A program made the translations under genes and the position numbers. A stretch of DNA of 64,000 nt. It comes from Azolla caroliniana (taxonomy: Eukaryota; Polypodiophyta). Location of the stretch: contig JBHGNT010000005.1 of the NCBI GenBank assembly GCA_043228905.1, positions 23,560,001-23,624,000 on the forward strand, read 5' to 3'. A model generated the notes under the pieces. The model saw only the letters and a program-made list of their open reading frames with translations, made no database searches and had not been told where the DNA came from. Of the stretch, positions 54,522 to 64,000 are shown piece after piece. The stretch's first letter is position 1. The number at the start of each line of letters is the position of its first letter.

Positions 54522-55382
54522 TCAGATGGCTAGTCGTTTCTTCTCGTCCGTGCGTAATTTTGTTGGAGCCAGTCCCGTAGTCAAAAAGTACGTCATTTCC
54601 ATAAGCCACCGGTCTGGAAAGGTCGATTCCGTTCTTTCTGCTAGTGTCGCTACCCACAAGATATCGGCGTCCGGAAAATCGTCGTCATCTTTCTGTACTA
54701 TTTCTCCATTCTCGATTCTGCTTAAAAAATTTGCCACTGCGTGTTGCGTCCCTGGTCGGTGTTGGATTACGAAATCGAATTGCTGGAGCAGCAGCATCCA
54801 CCGCACCAATTTCCCTGTCAGGGCTTGTTTCTCCACCAAATACAGTAGCACCGAATGATCCACATGGAACGTGAATTTCCTTCCTAATAAATAGTGCCAG
54901 AATTTATTGATGCTATAGATCATCCCTAGCGCCTCCCGCTCCGTTGTGGAGTAGTTACGCTCTATTGTTGATAATTTGCGACTAGCGTAGTATACTGGCC
55001 GGTACCAACTTGGTTCGGTGAGCTGCATTAGTGCACTTCCTATTGCTATGTCTGAGGCGTCGACGAACACGTGGAATGGCTTCGCCCAAATTGGTGGTTG
55101 TACGATGGGAGCATGTGTGAGCATTATCTTAAGTGCCTCGTAGGCCTTAGCCTCCGTTGCAGTCCATTGGAAAAGAGTCAGATGTACGGCAACGTGTAAC
55201 GGCGTGGTGAAGTCCGCCAAATACCGTATCATCCGACTATGCCACCGTATTTGTCCCAAAAACCGGCTGAGTGATTTGGCGTTTGTCGGAGTGTTGGCTT
55301 GCGTAATCGCGGAGATTTTGTTCGGGTCAACCGCTATTCCCTCCTTGCTGACTATATGGCCCAAGAGAGTCCCGTTGGTCAC
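54522..55382 (-). pseudogene. pol: element C RT thumb and RNase H
   Basis: 287-codon frame: TNGTLLGHIVSKEGIAVDPN (RT thumb), FHVFVDASDIAIGSALMQL (RNase H D), NYSTTEREALGMIYSINKF, GRKFTFHVDHSVLLYLVEK and HRPGTQHAVANFLSRI. It is almost intact by itself and better preserved than the same region in element A. Confidence 0.8.
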
Positions 55383-56049
55383 GCCGAAAGCACATTTCGC
55401 GGGATTCAGGCTTAAGTGTGCGGTGCGGCAACGTTCCAGGCACAGTTGTAAGTGCGAAAAATGGTCTATTGTTCTCCCATATACCGCAAAGTCGTCTAAA
55501 AAAACTTACATGAACGTCGGAATGTATTCCCCAAAGATCTCCGTAATTGTCCGTTGAAATGTTGTCGGCGCCGTTTAGCCCGAACATCATGACGACTGCC
55601 ACATATACTCCCCAGTCCGTGACAAATGCCGTCTTTTCTTGGTCCTTGAGATGCATGCGTACCTGTTTATAGCCACTGAAGCCATCTAAAAAACTGTACA
55701 TCTCATGGCCTGCGACGGAGTCCAGTACGCTATTGGTGAAGGGTAAGGGAAATGCGTCCGTAATGGTGACGGCGTTTAATTTTCGGTAATCTACGCATAC
55801 CCGTATTTTGCCATTTTTCTTTGGAATGACCACTATCGGGCTTAACCATGGCGCTTGTTTAACTGGTCGTATGAACCCCGCCTTCAGGAGCTTGTCAATT
55901 TCTTCTTTCACGCGGTAGCGGCGCTGCTGGACAGGTTTCGCGTCGGTTGCTAAATTGATCTTATGGTGATAGAACTTGGGATCTAACCCCTTCATGTCCT
56001 CGTGAGCCCAAGTGAACACATCCTTATATTTTGTGAGTAGTGCGATCAT
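55327..56049 (-). pseudogene. pol: element C RT, fingers and palm
   Basis: Starts MIALLTKYKDVFTWAHEDMK and has WLSPIVVIPKKNGKIRVCVD, YSFLDGFSGYKQVRMH and VAVVMMFGLNGA. A frame change near 55575 follows. The catalytic FLDDFAVYG lies in a neighbouring frame near 55500 next to a TAA. Confidence 0.8.
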
Positions 56050-56058
56050 CGTGTTTCG

Positions 56059-57516
56059 CTAATCCGGCCTTAATTCCTTTGCGATGGAGAGGAAACGAGG
56101 CTCCGATTCCGAACCCATATTTACTTCCTCAAGGGCGGAAGCAGTGACTCGTCGTGAAATCTCCATTTCCCTTTCGAATGCCGCCTGTGCTCTGTTGAGT
56201 TCCAATATGGACTCTGGGTTTGGTTCGTAAGGCTCGTCGTGGAGAACAGTGGTCGTGGCATATTCTGTCGTTGTTGCGATGACGTCTATTTCAAACAGCG
56301 GAATAATCCGAGGGTGCTCGTCGAGGTATGTCTCTAATTCTGCATCCTCCACCCCAGCCAGCATATTTATATCTTCTGCGTATAATGGTGTTATACCCTT
56401 CAGTTGTGGCGTGCTTCCTTCCGTAGGTACGCGAACCTTGGTGCGTCCGTGTCGGAAACTAATACACTTGTGTTGCCAGCTCTGCTTGATATTTCCTGCC
56501 CGAAGCCATGGTCTGCCCAGAAGCACTAGGTACACCCCTGGGGCGTCCAAGGTGAGGACGACCGTCGAGATGTCAAATCGTTGTCCGCCCACAATAATGC
56601 CTATTTTGCGAATTAACCCTAATGGTCGTACTGAGCGGGTATCTGCCATTCGGAGCCAGAATGGGCAAGCCTCCCATTCTGAAATGCCTAACTGCTCGCA
56701 AGTTTTCGCGCTAATTACATTGACGCCTGAGCCGTCGTCGATTACGCATCCAGGAATTTCTTGACCGTGTAATATTAATGTAATAGCCAGGTTGTGTTGA
56801 TCCACTACCAGCGGTCCATTGCTAACGTCTGTAAGGTTTGTAGTGATACTCACCCCGGGTATGCCTGTCACCCGTTCTTCCATGGTCTGACGGAAGCGTG
56901 GGACTAGCTGCAGCAGTTTCTCCATGATTAACGTTATCTCACAGCCCGCTAATGCCTGCCAAAAGGGGTCTAGGACCGGTCTTTCGTCCTTTGCTCGCTC
57001 CATTGTGTTCGCGGACTCCTTCCGCATACATTCCGTATTTGTCGCGTTTGTGTTTTCCACCCACGCTTGGGCTTGTCGACGTACCTCGTCTTGCGCAAAC
57101 CAATCAGCCGTTTTTGTTTGCTGGCGTCTCGTGACTTGTTGCACTTCCGTCGTAATCGTATTGACAGCGGGCCCCTTTCCCTTGCGTGCTGGGCATTGCG
57201 TGGCATAATGTCCGGGTTGCTGACAAATAAAACAATGGATGCTTGATTCACCCTTCTCGGCTCCTGGTGGTGTGTGCCGCTCCCCTGGTGCTACTTGCTC
57301 CTCGCGGTCTGGCCTCGTTTGTCGGAACGTACGTTGTGGCTGCTGTTGGTCCCGTCGTTGTTCCTGGTGCCGCTCATCCCCCGAGCTTTCGTCGTTAACG
57401 CCGGTGATCTCGATATTGTTGTGGCTTACCATGATAACCATTGAAGCCACCCCGTTTGTTTGTCTGCCGTTGATTCTCGTAGTGCCGACCCCCTTTGGCG
57501 TAACTCGGATGTCCAC
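56059..57516 (-). CDS. pol: element C Gag C-terminus and retropepsin
   Basis: 485 codons. Near residue 95 is a zinc knuckle CFICQQPGHYATQC, then a linker with RRQQTKTADWFAQDEVRRQA. The protease starts near residue 255, with PGCVIDDGSGVNVISAKTC (D-D-G where D-T/S-G is usual) and VYLVLLGRPWLRAGNIKQSW, followed by FRHGRTKVRVP and the acidic linker to RT (LNRAQAAFEREMEISRR). It ends eight bases before the RT frame. Confidence 0.75.
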   Translation of the reverse strand: MDIRVTPKGVGTTRINGRQTNGVASMVIMVSHNNIEITGVNDESSGDERHQEQRRDQQQPQRTFRQTRPDREEQVAPGERHTPPGAEKGESSIHCFICQQPGHYATQCPARKGKGPAVNTITTEVQQVTRRQQTKTADWFAQDEVRRQAQAWVENTNATNTECMRKESANTMERAKDERPVLDPFWQALAGCEITLIMEKLLQLVPRFRQTMEERVTGIPGVSITTNLTDVSNGPLVVDQHNLAITLILHGQEIPGCVIDDGSGVNVISAKTCEQLGISEWEACPFWLRMADTRSVRPLGLIRKIGIIVGGQRFDISTVVLTLDAPGVYLVLLGRPWLRAGNIKQSWQHKCISFRHGRTKVRVPTEGSTPQLKGITPLYAEDINMLAGVEDAELETYLDEHPRIIPLFEIDVIATTTEYATTTVLHDEPYEPNPESILELNRAQAAFEREMEISRRVTASALEEVNMGSESEPRFLSIAKELRPD

Positions 57517-58396
57517 GATAATCCTCGTCCTCTGGTTCGTCCTCCTCGGAATCGTTGTGATTTCGGCGATTCCGGTGGTTCCAGTCCTCCCGTGGGTTGC
57601 GATCCTTATACCAGGGTAGGTCTTCTTGCCTCCTTTGTTTAGTCCGGTGTGGTTGACGCTGTGTGTCCATGCTGCGGACTGCGGGAGTGGCTCTGTTTAA
57701 CATATTGTATTTGCATTGGTCGACTGTATGAGCCTTCGAGTTGCAGATTGAGCAGTGGATTCACATATTGCAGTCCACTGCGGAATGCCTCGAGTTCAAG
57801 CAAATCGTGCACTGGATTGCTTGACGAAATTGGCGTTCCTCATCCTGAGGTAACGCTTGTCGTAAGGAGGACATAGAAAACCTTTCCTCCTCGTCATCCA
57901 ACTCGAGCTGTAACGCTCGTTCAATTACCATATCCGTTGTTTCCCCTTTCATGCTATTGTTGTTGAGCATTGCCCGGATGGGCCGGCGTAAAGCTGCCAG
58001 AAATGTTTCCCGAGCCTCGTCTTCCGTAGGGCTCCGTTCCAGTTTCCGTCGTAAATTTTGGAAACGTAAGATGAAGTCCGCTATCGTCTCGGTCGGTAGT
58101 TGCTTAATCGTATAAAACTGTCCAACGATTTCATTTTGTGGAACCCTCTGATGGAAGAATCACAAGAAAGCGGACTGCAGCTGATCGAAGGTTATTATTC
58201 CTGGTAAATACATCTGTGAATGCCAAAACGCCGCTCGCCCATCTAATGTTAACCCGAACTCCGTCATTTTCGACTGGTGTGCTACCGCCTCCGAAAGGCT
58301 CTGCGCCATGTGGTTCGCATTCCAGACATTTAGGAACATGCGAATATGCGTTGCGGCGTCGGTTTCGCCGTTAAAGCGGGGGTAGGCAAAGGCCAT
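57395..58396 (-). pseudogene. gag: element C Gag, N-terminal and central parts
   Basis: 58396-58160 has AFAYPRFNGETDAATHIRMF and LTLDGRAAFWHSQMYLPG, the Gag core. After frame changes, 57970-57761 has LRQALPQDEERQFRQAIQCT with CTICLNSRHSAVDC, and 57703-57395 is a basic Arg/His/Asn-rich RNA-binding-like region. Homologous to element A gag block by block. The upstream start is unclear. Confidence 0.7.
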
Positions 58397-58684
58397 GGTG
58401 GGGGCTACGACGGGTCGGGAAAGACCACCAGGTGGCTGTGGTGAGCGTAGTCCTCGCGTCTCATCGAGGTATTTGGAGAGCGAAGAATCACCTTTGTACT
58501 CACGGCAGGTAGTACTGAGGTTGCTGAGGCGCGGCTTTTGCCGTGCGCATTCTTCTGCCTAGCGTGTGACGGACCTTGTTATTGGTCAGTCTTGTCGTGT
58601 TGGTTCTCTGGGGCGTCTACGGCTAAACATCCATTTGTCGTTGTTCGTCTGTGAGAAGACACAGATCACCGGGCGTGCCAAAAG

Positions 58685-59123
58685 TGTTGCCGATTAGGAA
58701 CACAGTCCGCAGTCAGTCCTTTGACCTAGACCTCCAAGTGGGTGTGGAACAACGAATAGGCGTCTAAGCGTAATGCGTAGGGGAATGTTCCTTGTAACCT
58801 ATCAGTGTATAAGGGAGACGGCTACAACCGAATCCTTAGCAAAGGTTACACTTACGTTCTTACACGCTTAGGTCTTCAAGATACACATAGTGGATTAGCC
58901 GTAACTATACACAGAGAATCAGAGAAGATAGAATTCTATTATGAGACGTTTCTTACATTCCCAAAATTACACACTTCCTCTGTCAGAGGTTTTCTGCACT
59001 TTATATACGCAGGGTCTATTTAGCCGTTCACGCTTCCAGCGTGAACCGTTACATGCATTATGATCTTATATTATTTCTTATTCCTACACTCTTGTCCGTC
59101 GGTTACTATTCCGGCGGACAACA
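58685..59123 (-). repeat. element C 5' LTR
   Basis: 439 bp. Its 8-bp AGAATCAG-like extra segment near 58915 is absent from the other copy. The minus strand after the LTR reads CTTTTGGCACGCCCGG, the likely primer region. Confidence 0.9.
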
Positions 59124-59128
59124 GCAGT

Positions 59129-59460
59129 GCCCAATGATTTGCCTTCCTAGCTTATTATTGTACTCGAAAAACCTTCCCAGTTTGTTCGTTCCCGGTTTCT
59201 GCCACCACACCTCTAATTTATCCCACTACAAATCACGTAAGGGCTTGTTGTCAAATATCCAAAGTTTACAATAAGTTTCCAACTTCCCTAGGTTCGGGTT
59301 TACTTGCCACTTCTTACCTTCCAACACTGCCACCCGCACTCCCAACCATTGACCCTTGTCTGTCAAAGCACTTAGATTGCCCCACAAACGATACTCATTA
59401 GATGCGCACTTGCCACAAATAATTTGTGCATCACCCTCACCTACAAACCATCCAAACTAG
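59129..59460 (-). pseudogene. LINE-like remnant, upstream half
   Basis: Minus-strand frames with WDKLEVWWQKPGTNKLGRFF and GRQIIGHC join the zf-RVT remnant at 51066 once element C is removed. Stops present. Confidence 0.45.
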
Positions 59461-59589
59461 AACCGCCTCCGTCAAAATTCTTCACAAACATGCAATGATC
59501 GGCCTGCGTCTTTTGGTATCCTTGGTCGGTCATGAAGGAGTCGAACTTCCAGTACCATTGCCAGGGAGCTTGCTTCAGCCCGTATAAGC
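59461..59589 (-). pseudogene. copia RT fragment
   Basis: The minus strand reads SLYGLKQAPWQWYWKFDSFM and TDQGYQKTQADHCMFVKNF, the well-known copia RT block. It is cut at 59590 by the foldback element. Confidence 0.8.
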
Positions 59590-59594
59590 TAGGG

Positions 59595-59793
59595 ATCGGC
59601 AATGGTTTGGTTTTGGCTTAGCCGGTTTGGCCTTATCCCAGCCAAACCGGCTAAGCCTAAACCGTTTAGGGGTTTTCAAACCTGAACCAAACCAAACCAA
59701 ACCGATCCCTAAACCAGTTTGGGCTAAACCGGTTTATGAACCAGTTTGGGAAACAGCTTGGAAACCGATTTGTAAACCGGTTTGGGAGAAAAC
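59595..59793. mobile_element. partial foldback element (relative of 2297-2882)
   Basis: Starts ATCGGCAATGGTTTGG like the element at 2297 and consists of AAACCGGTTTGGG-type inverted words. It ends where the LTR of element D begins, so D probably inserted into it. Confidence 0.5.
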
Positions 59794-60262
59794 TATTACC
59801 AATTAGGAACACTGTCTACGGTCAGTCCTTCGACCTAGACCTCAAGGTGACTATGTTGCAAGGAATGGTACCGTCGTACCATAATACGTAATGGGATACT
59901 TCCCCGTATCCTAGTAGTGTATAAGGGGAGACGGCTACAACCGAACTCCTTAGGAAGTGCACTTAGTATCTGCACTTACGCCTACACCTTTACGATTACA
60001 ATCCGCCATAGAGAAGAAAGAACACAGTATATAGAACCACAAATATGCACAGAAATCAGGGAAGATAGTATTCTATTAGAATAAGGCTCTATGCATCAAA
60101 ATTACGCGCTATCTCTTACAGAGGATTTCTGCCCTTTATATACCCAGGGTCTTTTAGCCATTCACGCTTCCCGCGTGAACCATTACATGCGTTTCTTACG
60201 CTCTTACTATATTCTAATATTTTTGCGCTTCTGTCCGTCGATTACTATTCCGGCGGACAACA
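59794..60262 (-). repeat. element D 3' LTR
   Basis: 469 bp, related to the LTRs of C (shared CAATTAGGAACAC start and GGCGGACAACA end). It starts TATTACC where C has TGTTGCC. Confidence 0.85.
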
Positions 60263-60285
60263 CCTGGCATGCCTGTGGGACAGTG
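60263..60285 (-). other. conserved pre-LTR motif (element D)
   Basis: The minus strand reads CTGTCCCACAGGCATGCCAGG up to the LTR. Nearly identical to C and similar to A. Confidence 0.6.
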
Positions 60286-60625
60286 CCATGGCACGTCGGA
60301 CCCACCCCTTTAATCTTCCTCCAAAATGGCCCAGATGTTTGGTTCCGCCCCGATGTCCTGGTCCAGGGACGGCGTAGTGTTCGTAGGTGCGTCGTTGCGC
60401 GGTTCCATGTCTTGTACGTGCTCGGTGGGGCTTTCCATGGTGTTAATGTCTCCCTGTGTGGGCGGTCCGGGCTCTACTGGCTCCTCCCGTTCTACTATGG
60501 CGGGCTCATCCGTCTACGAGCTCTCAGGAGGTTGAGGCTCTGTCCGGTCCGTAACTTCCTCCATGTTGTTGGCCGTAGTCGTACACTCCGGTGAATGGGG
60601 CTGAGGTTCGTCCTATTCGGCGGCC

Positions 60626-63183
60626 TCACTTTCCGGTATCGTGAGGGGCTCCGCTTGTTGTTCCATGCTGCCTACCGTAGTTGTTATTTTCCGGTGACGT
60701 GGGTTGAGGCTCCTCTTGTTCGGCAGTATCACTTATTCGTATCGCGATGGATTCCTCGTTTGGTCGCATGCTTCCGGCTTGCATGATTTGGTGAAACATA
60801 TCCTCCTGACTTTCGCCAAAATCGTCTAGTAGTTGCGCGAGTTCCTTGGAGTGTTGGTCCGCTAGCGTGCGATAATCCTGCGCTAGGTCCTCGCGTACTG
60901 CTGCAATGCTTTCCTCATTGAGTTTGTAGAAACCTTGGTTGTCTTTCCTTCGGTTCTCCCAGTCCGCTCGGTAGGTATGCAACTCCGTCGCTTGTGTAGC
61001 CCACGCCATCCAACCTTTGTCTAGCACCACTTGTAATTGCGTCGTAATCCTCTCCCGATTTGTTTGAAGAAGTATGTGCACATTGTCGGTTATTGCTTGG
61101 CAGCGATTGCACGCTTCTTCCACGGTTTTCTTAAGGTTTTCGATTTCTTGTTTACTGACCGTCGTTGCTTCCTCATAATTGCTCCTCATTCATGCCCATA
61201 ACTGAGACTCCTTCGAATGTAATTCCTCCAGTTTTCCCATTTCATTGTTCAGGCGGATTTCGACCTAATGCCTCACCTCCTGTTCCCGTACAAGCTGCTC
61301 GTCGAACCACACTTTCTTCTTTTCCAATAACGCCCGGAGTCTCGTGATTGTTGTTTCCGATTTTTGCGCTTCCTCCCATAGTTTGGAGTTTTCTTCTTTC
61401 GTGTGGGTGTTCTCTGCTGCCTCCGCTTTGAGTTTTTCTTCGAGGGCCTTCACTACCTTTCGGCCTTTGGCCCAGATGTCCTTTTCTCTGTCAGAGGATT
61501 GGCGAAGTTCGGAGTGGAGGCGGTCAATCTCGGATTCCACCAGCTACACGGCCCTCTTTGCTTTTGAGGCAATGGCGGTCTGGGCTTCAACCTCTTCTCT
61601 AAGGGATTGGGTCTCAACGGTGTTGTTTGTTGGTGGAGATGCCTGTTGCGTCGTAGTTGCGTTACGTTCCAACTCCGTGATGCGTTTGTTGGCCTTTTGT
61701 AGCTCAGCTTGGGTCTGTTTAACCATTTTCCAGATATTTTTGTTTTTAATCGCCATATCCTTGGCGCCAAGACTGACCTTAGCCAGTTCCCTATGAACCT
61801 CGACGAGGGCCACATTTAATTGGGGTAGTTCAATTCCCATTCGGTGTATCCCAACGTTCCGTTGTCTGCCTACTCTAGCTAACGGCCCTTCATCATCGCT
61901 TTCCGTCGTTTGGGTTAGTGCGCCCTCAATCATTTGTTGTTCCACGTGCTCCTCAGCCATTCGTTGTGAGACTTTTATTTGTTGCGTTGCCAAAAATTCC
62001 ATGAGTTGGTAAGTAGTTCCGAACTGTAATAGTGCACTGAACTCATGGGTTGTGTCCGGAATGTCCGGATACTTCAGGACCTCACTTTCCGCCGTAAATA
62101 TGCCTTTCCCCCGCTGTGACTGGGCCATAATGATCGGTCGTGGTTCCCGGATTATTTCGAAAGTGGTTTTGGGCTCCGTAGCTCCGGAACTGTCGACCAC
62201 GGGAGTCGTCTCTGTGGCCACGAGTGTGTCTTAAACAAATCCGCGCCCATCTTTCTTGTCCAGCCTCCGCCGTTTCGGCCTCGGGCTTTCCTAACGTTGC
62301 TCGGCTTCCTGCTCCTGCGAGGCTTCCTCCCTGCGCTCCGGTTGTTCTTCCTGTGTTGTCCGCGTGCTGGGCTAGGCCGATTGGGGTTCATCCTCCCATT
62401 CCGTGGTGGCCAACTCCGCTAACCTCCGTTTCGTGGAACGTGGCGGCGGTGTGGGTTTGCTAGGTTATGGTGCGGGCAGACCTCGGGGTGGGAATAGTAT
62501 CGTCAGATACTATTGTATGATTGGCCTTAGCTTTTTTTCGCCTTGATACACGTGTAGTCCTTCCCGTAACGTTGGTCCCGTAATGAACCCCCAATCAACC
62601 GCACGCCCTTCGAAGGTATCAATGATCAAGCATGCCTTCTGCTTTGGCATCCCATAGGCATTTACATGCACGCATCCGACTTCCAACAAGAACTTGGCTA
62701 TTTCGCGAAAGAAGGGATCAGGGATTTACTTCGTCCTGTATGCCTTGGCGGACGTCGAATATGCCCCGAAATATCTCTGCAAGATTTCCGCATGAGGAAT
62801 GTCGAAATGTCTTTCTCCGAGCGATGAAAGTCAAGCTTCTTCCGGATAGAGGAGTTGGTGACCGTGTCTATATTGAGTTTCCTGGCGATGTCCAAGGCTT
62901 CAGGATGAGTGGGTGCCTCGGCGACTTTGATGTATCCGTCCAAGCGCTTTTCGACGAGCCATCTACGCAAGGCGGCAGAAATAGGGATCAGCATCGTTGG
63001 AGGGTGAGACTCGTGGATAGTGGGTGAGGTATGGTGGCTATGGCGAACTTGAGCTCTGTGGTATGACGGAGAGGAAGGTGAGTGAGGGGAGCGATGAGAG
63101 TTAGAAGGTTGGTTTCTGTTCTGTGCAGAAAACCTTCTATTTTCTTCTTTTTGTGGCCTAGGGTTCATTGGTCTATGAGCCAT
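60626..63183 (-). pseudogene. element D extra ORF3 with coiled coil
   Basis: 63183-62698 starts MAHRPMNPRPQKEENRRFSA and contains LRRWLVEKRLDGYIKVAEAP and ARKLNIDTVTNSSIRKKLDF. 62221-61544 starts in the region 'TFEIIREPRPIIMAQSQRGK' and ends in heptad repeats (LQKANKRITELERNATTTQQ). 61540-61265 (RLHSELRQSSDREKDIWAKG) and 61189-60626 (KQEIENLKKTVEEACNRCQA) continue the coiled coil. Stops and frame changes separate the pieces. Two basic clusters near 62270-62390 may be nuclear signals. Confidence 0.6.
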
Positions 63184-63399
63184 CGTGGTGCCGCGTGTTC
63201 TTGATCTAGAAGTTTATTCATGGATCAAGTCCTTTTAATAGCGTCGCTATCTTCTCTCTCTTTTTTTCTCTTTTTTTTCTTTTTTTTTCTTTTTGTAACG
63301 GTTACATACAATATTATTTTTACACTATAGTACAAGTAGGGCCCTATACTTACTCCGCGGATACACCAGCTTTGTCTTGTCCGGCGGGGAACGAGTTAG

Positions 63400-64000
63400 G
63401 TGGTGTAGGCCCCATGTAGGGTTTGAAGTGAACCCCATTCACTTTTTGTCGGAGCACCTCTCCAGCCAAGGTGCCAAGTTGAAATGTGTCGTTTTCCGCT
63501 CCAACTATCTAGCAGAATCTTAATTTTCCTGGCATTTGCCCCATGAGTGTTTGAAAAATTAATACCGCCTTCCCGACCGTAAAATCCTTTTCACGCGCAT
63601 ATCGATATCGGTCCACAAATGCTTTGCGCTGCCGCTATTCTTGTTCCAATATGGCCATACTGCGTACCCAAGTTTCGCCTAGTTCGAGCAGTTGTTGTAG
63701 CCGTATTTGTTCGAATTTGTCCTCTGATAGTCGGACTCGTACTTGAATCCGTAGGCTGGGTACCTGGAATTCGACTGGCATTACGGCCTCTAGCCCAAAT
63801 GCTAGCCTGAAAGGCGTGGATTGTATGTTGGTATTATAGCTAGTTCGATATGCCCATAATGTGTTGTGCAATTTGGTATCCCAATCTGTTATGTTCTCAT
63901 TGACTATCTTTTTGAGGATAGTTTGTAATGTTTTGTTCATGGATTCGGCCAAGCCATTTTCCTGTGGGTAATATGGCGTACTCTTTTTGTGGACCACGGC
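63400..64000 (-). pseudogene. pol: element D integrase C-terminal part
   Basis: The minus strand reads VHKKSTPYYPQENGLAESMN, WDTKLHNTLWAYRTSYNTNI, STPFRLAFGLEAVMPVEFQV and LRIQVRVRLSEDKFEQIRLQ. It is very close to element C and A. A TAG stop near 63635 interrupts the last stretch. Confidence 0.8.

Larger units (their letters stand above)
51072..59123 (-). mobile_element. gypsy element C (same lineage as A and D)
   Basis: 8.05 kb with LTRs of 431 and 439 bp and TSD GCAGT (51067-51071 and 59124-59128). On the minus strand the order is gag, protease, RT, RNase H, integrase, extra ORF3 and 3' LTR. Several frame breaks make it inactive. Its proteins align well by eye with element A over the whole length. 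Confidence 0.9.
59794..64000 (-). mobile_element. gypsy element D (partial)
   Basis: Same lineage as A and C. The 3' LTR, ORF3 and the integrase C-terminal part lie in the window; the rest and the 5' LTR lie beyond 64000. Confidence 0.85.

Noticed and set aside
55204-57876. Plus-strand ORFs over element C.
   Set aside because: Antisense shadows of gag-pol.
1-64000. tRNA, rRNA and small nuclear RNA genes.
   Set aside because: No cloverleaf-like or rRNA-like sequence was noticed; the only tRNA-related sequence is the copia primer site.

Overview
This window looks like intergenic nuclear DNA of a large-genome land plant. It is almost entirely nested transposable elements, with GT-AG introns, many LTR retrotransposons, AT-rich stretches and no recognisable intact single-copy host gene. 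The mix of a chromodomain Ty3/gypsy element with apparent self-priming, OTA-type gypsy elements, Ty1/copia elements using an initiator-Met primer site and a plant-type LINE zinc-ribbon remnant fits a plant. I cannot name the species; a seed-free plant is only a guess.

Layout. 1-703: 3' end and LTR of a copia element. 704-8111: mostly unassigned DNA with a hAT-like foldback element (2297-2882), an 84-nt hairpin (4349-4432), a decayed spliced gene (about 4600-6324) and tandem repeats. 8117-42506: gypsy element E (minus strand, non-autonomous, no RT), which holds three further insertions. Inside its leader sits gypsy element A (15164-41469, plus strand). A's gag is split by a complete young chromovirus B (15892-21661). 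A's pol is split by a 10.6-kb DNA transposon T (25933-36579). All four have matching target duplications: AGTGG (E), TTCGT (A), GCATT (B), CATATG (T). 42512-44040: unassigned. About 44040-46784: truncated minus-strand copia. 46785-50290: minisatellite, AT-rich DNA and a second hAT-like foldback element (49134-49783). About 50290-59590: LINE and copia RT remnants carrying gypsy element C (51072-59123, minus strand, TSD GCAGT). 59595-64000: part of a foldback element, then gypsy element D (minus strand), which runs off the end of the window.

The most interesting object is T. It has 23-bp terminal inverted repeats and large arrays of the perfect palindrome TAGCTAATTAGCTA. Its spliced gene encodes a transposase-like protein with motifs DFAENY, WSDGAASQFK and HGKGEHDGAG, broken by two in-frame stops and a probable frame change in an A-run. 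Two or three plus-strand passenger genes accompany it: a five-exon gene ending in a RING-H2-like cysteine/histidine cluster, an acidic/basic protein that is partly duplicated, and what looks like a captured FCP1-type (HAD) phosphatase domain whose catalytic aspartates are replaced. I do not recognise the superfamily.

Two other groups stand out. Element B shows, in the sequence itself, a 13-nt match between its own likely 5' transcript end and its primer site, and a GTTAAAC slippery heptamer just before the gag stop. Elements A, C and D share an extra sense-strand ORF downstream of pol (globular domain plus coiled coil) and a conserved non-polypurine motif just before the 3' LTR.
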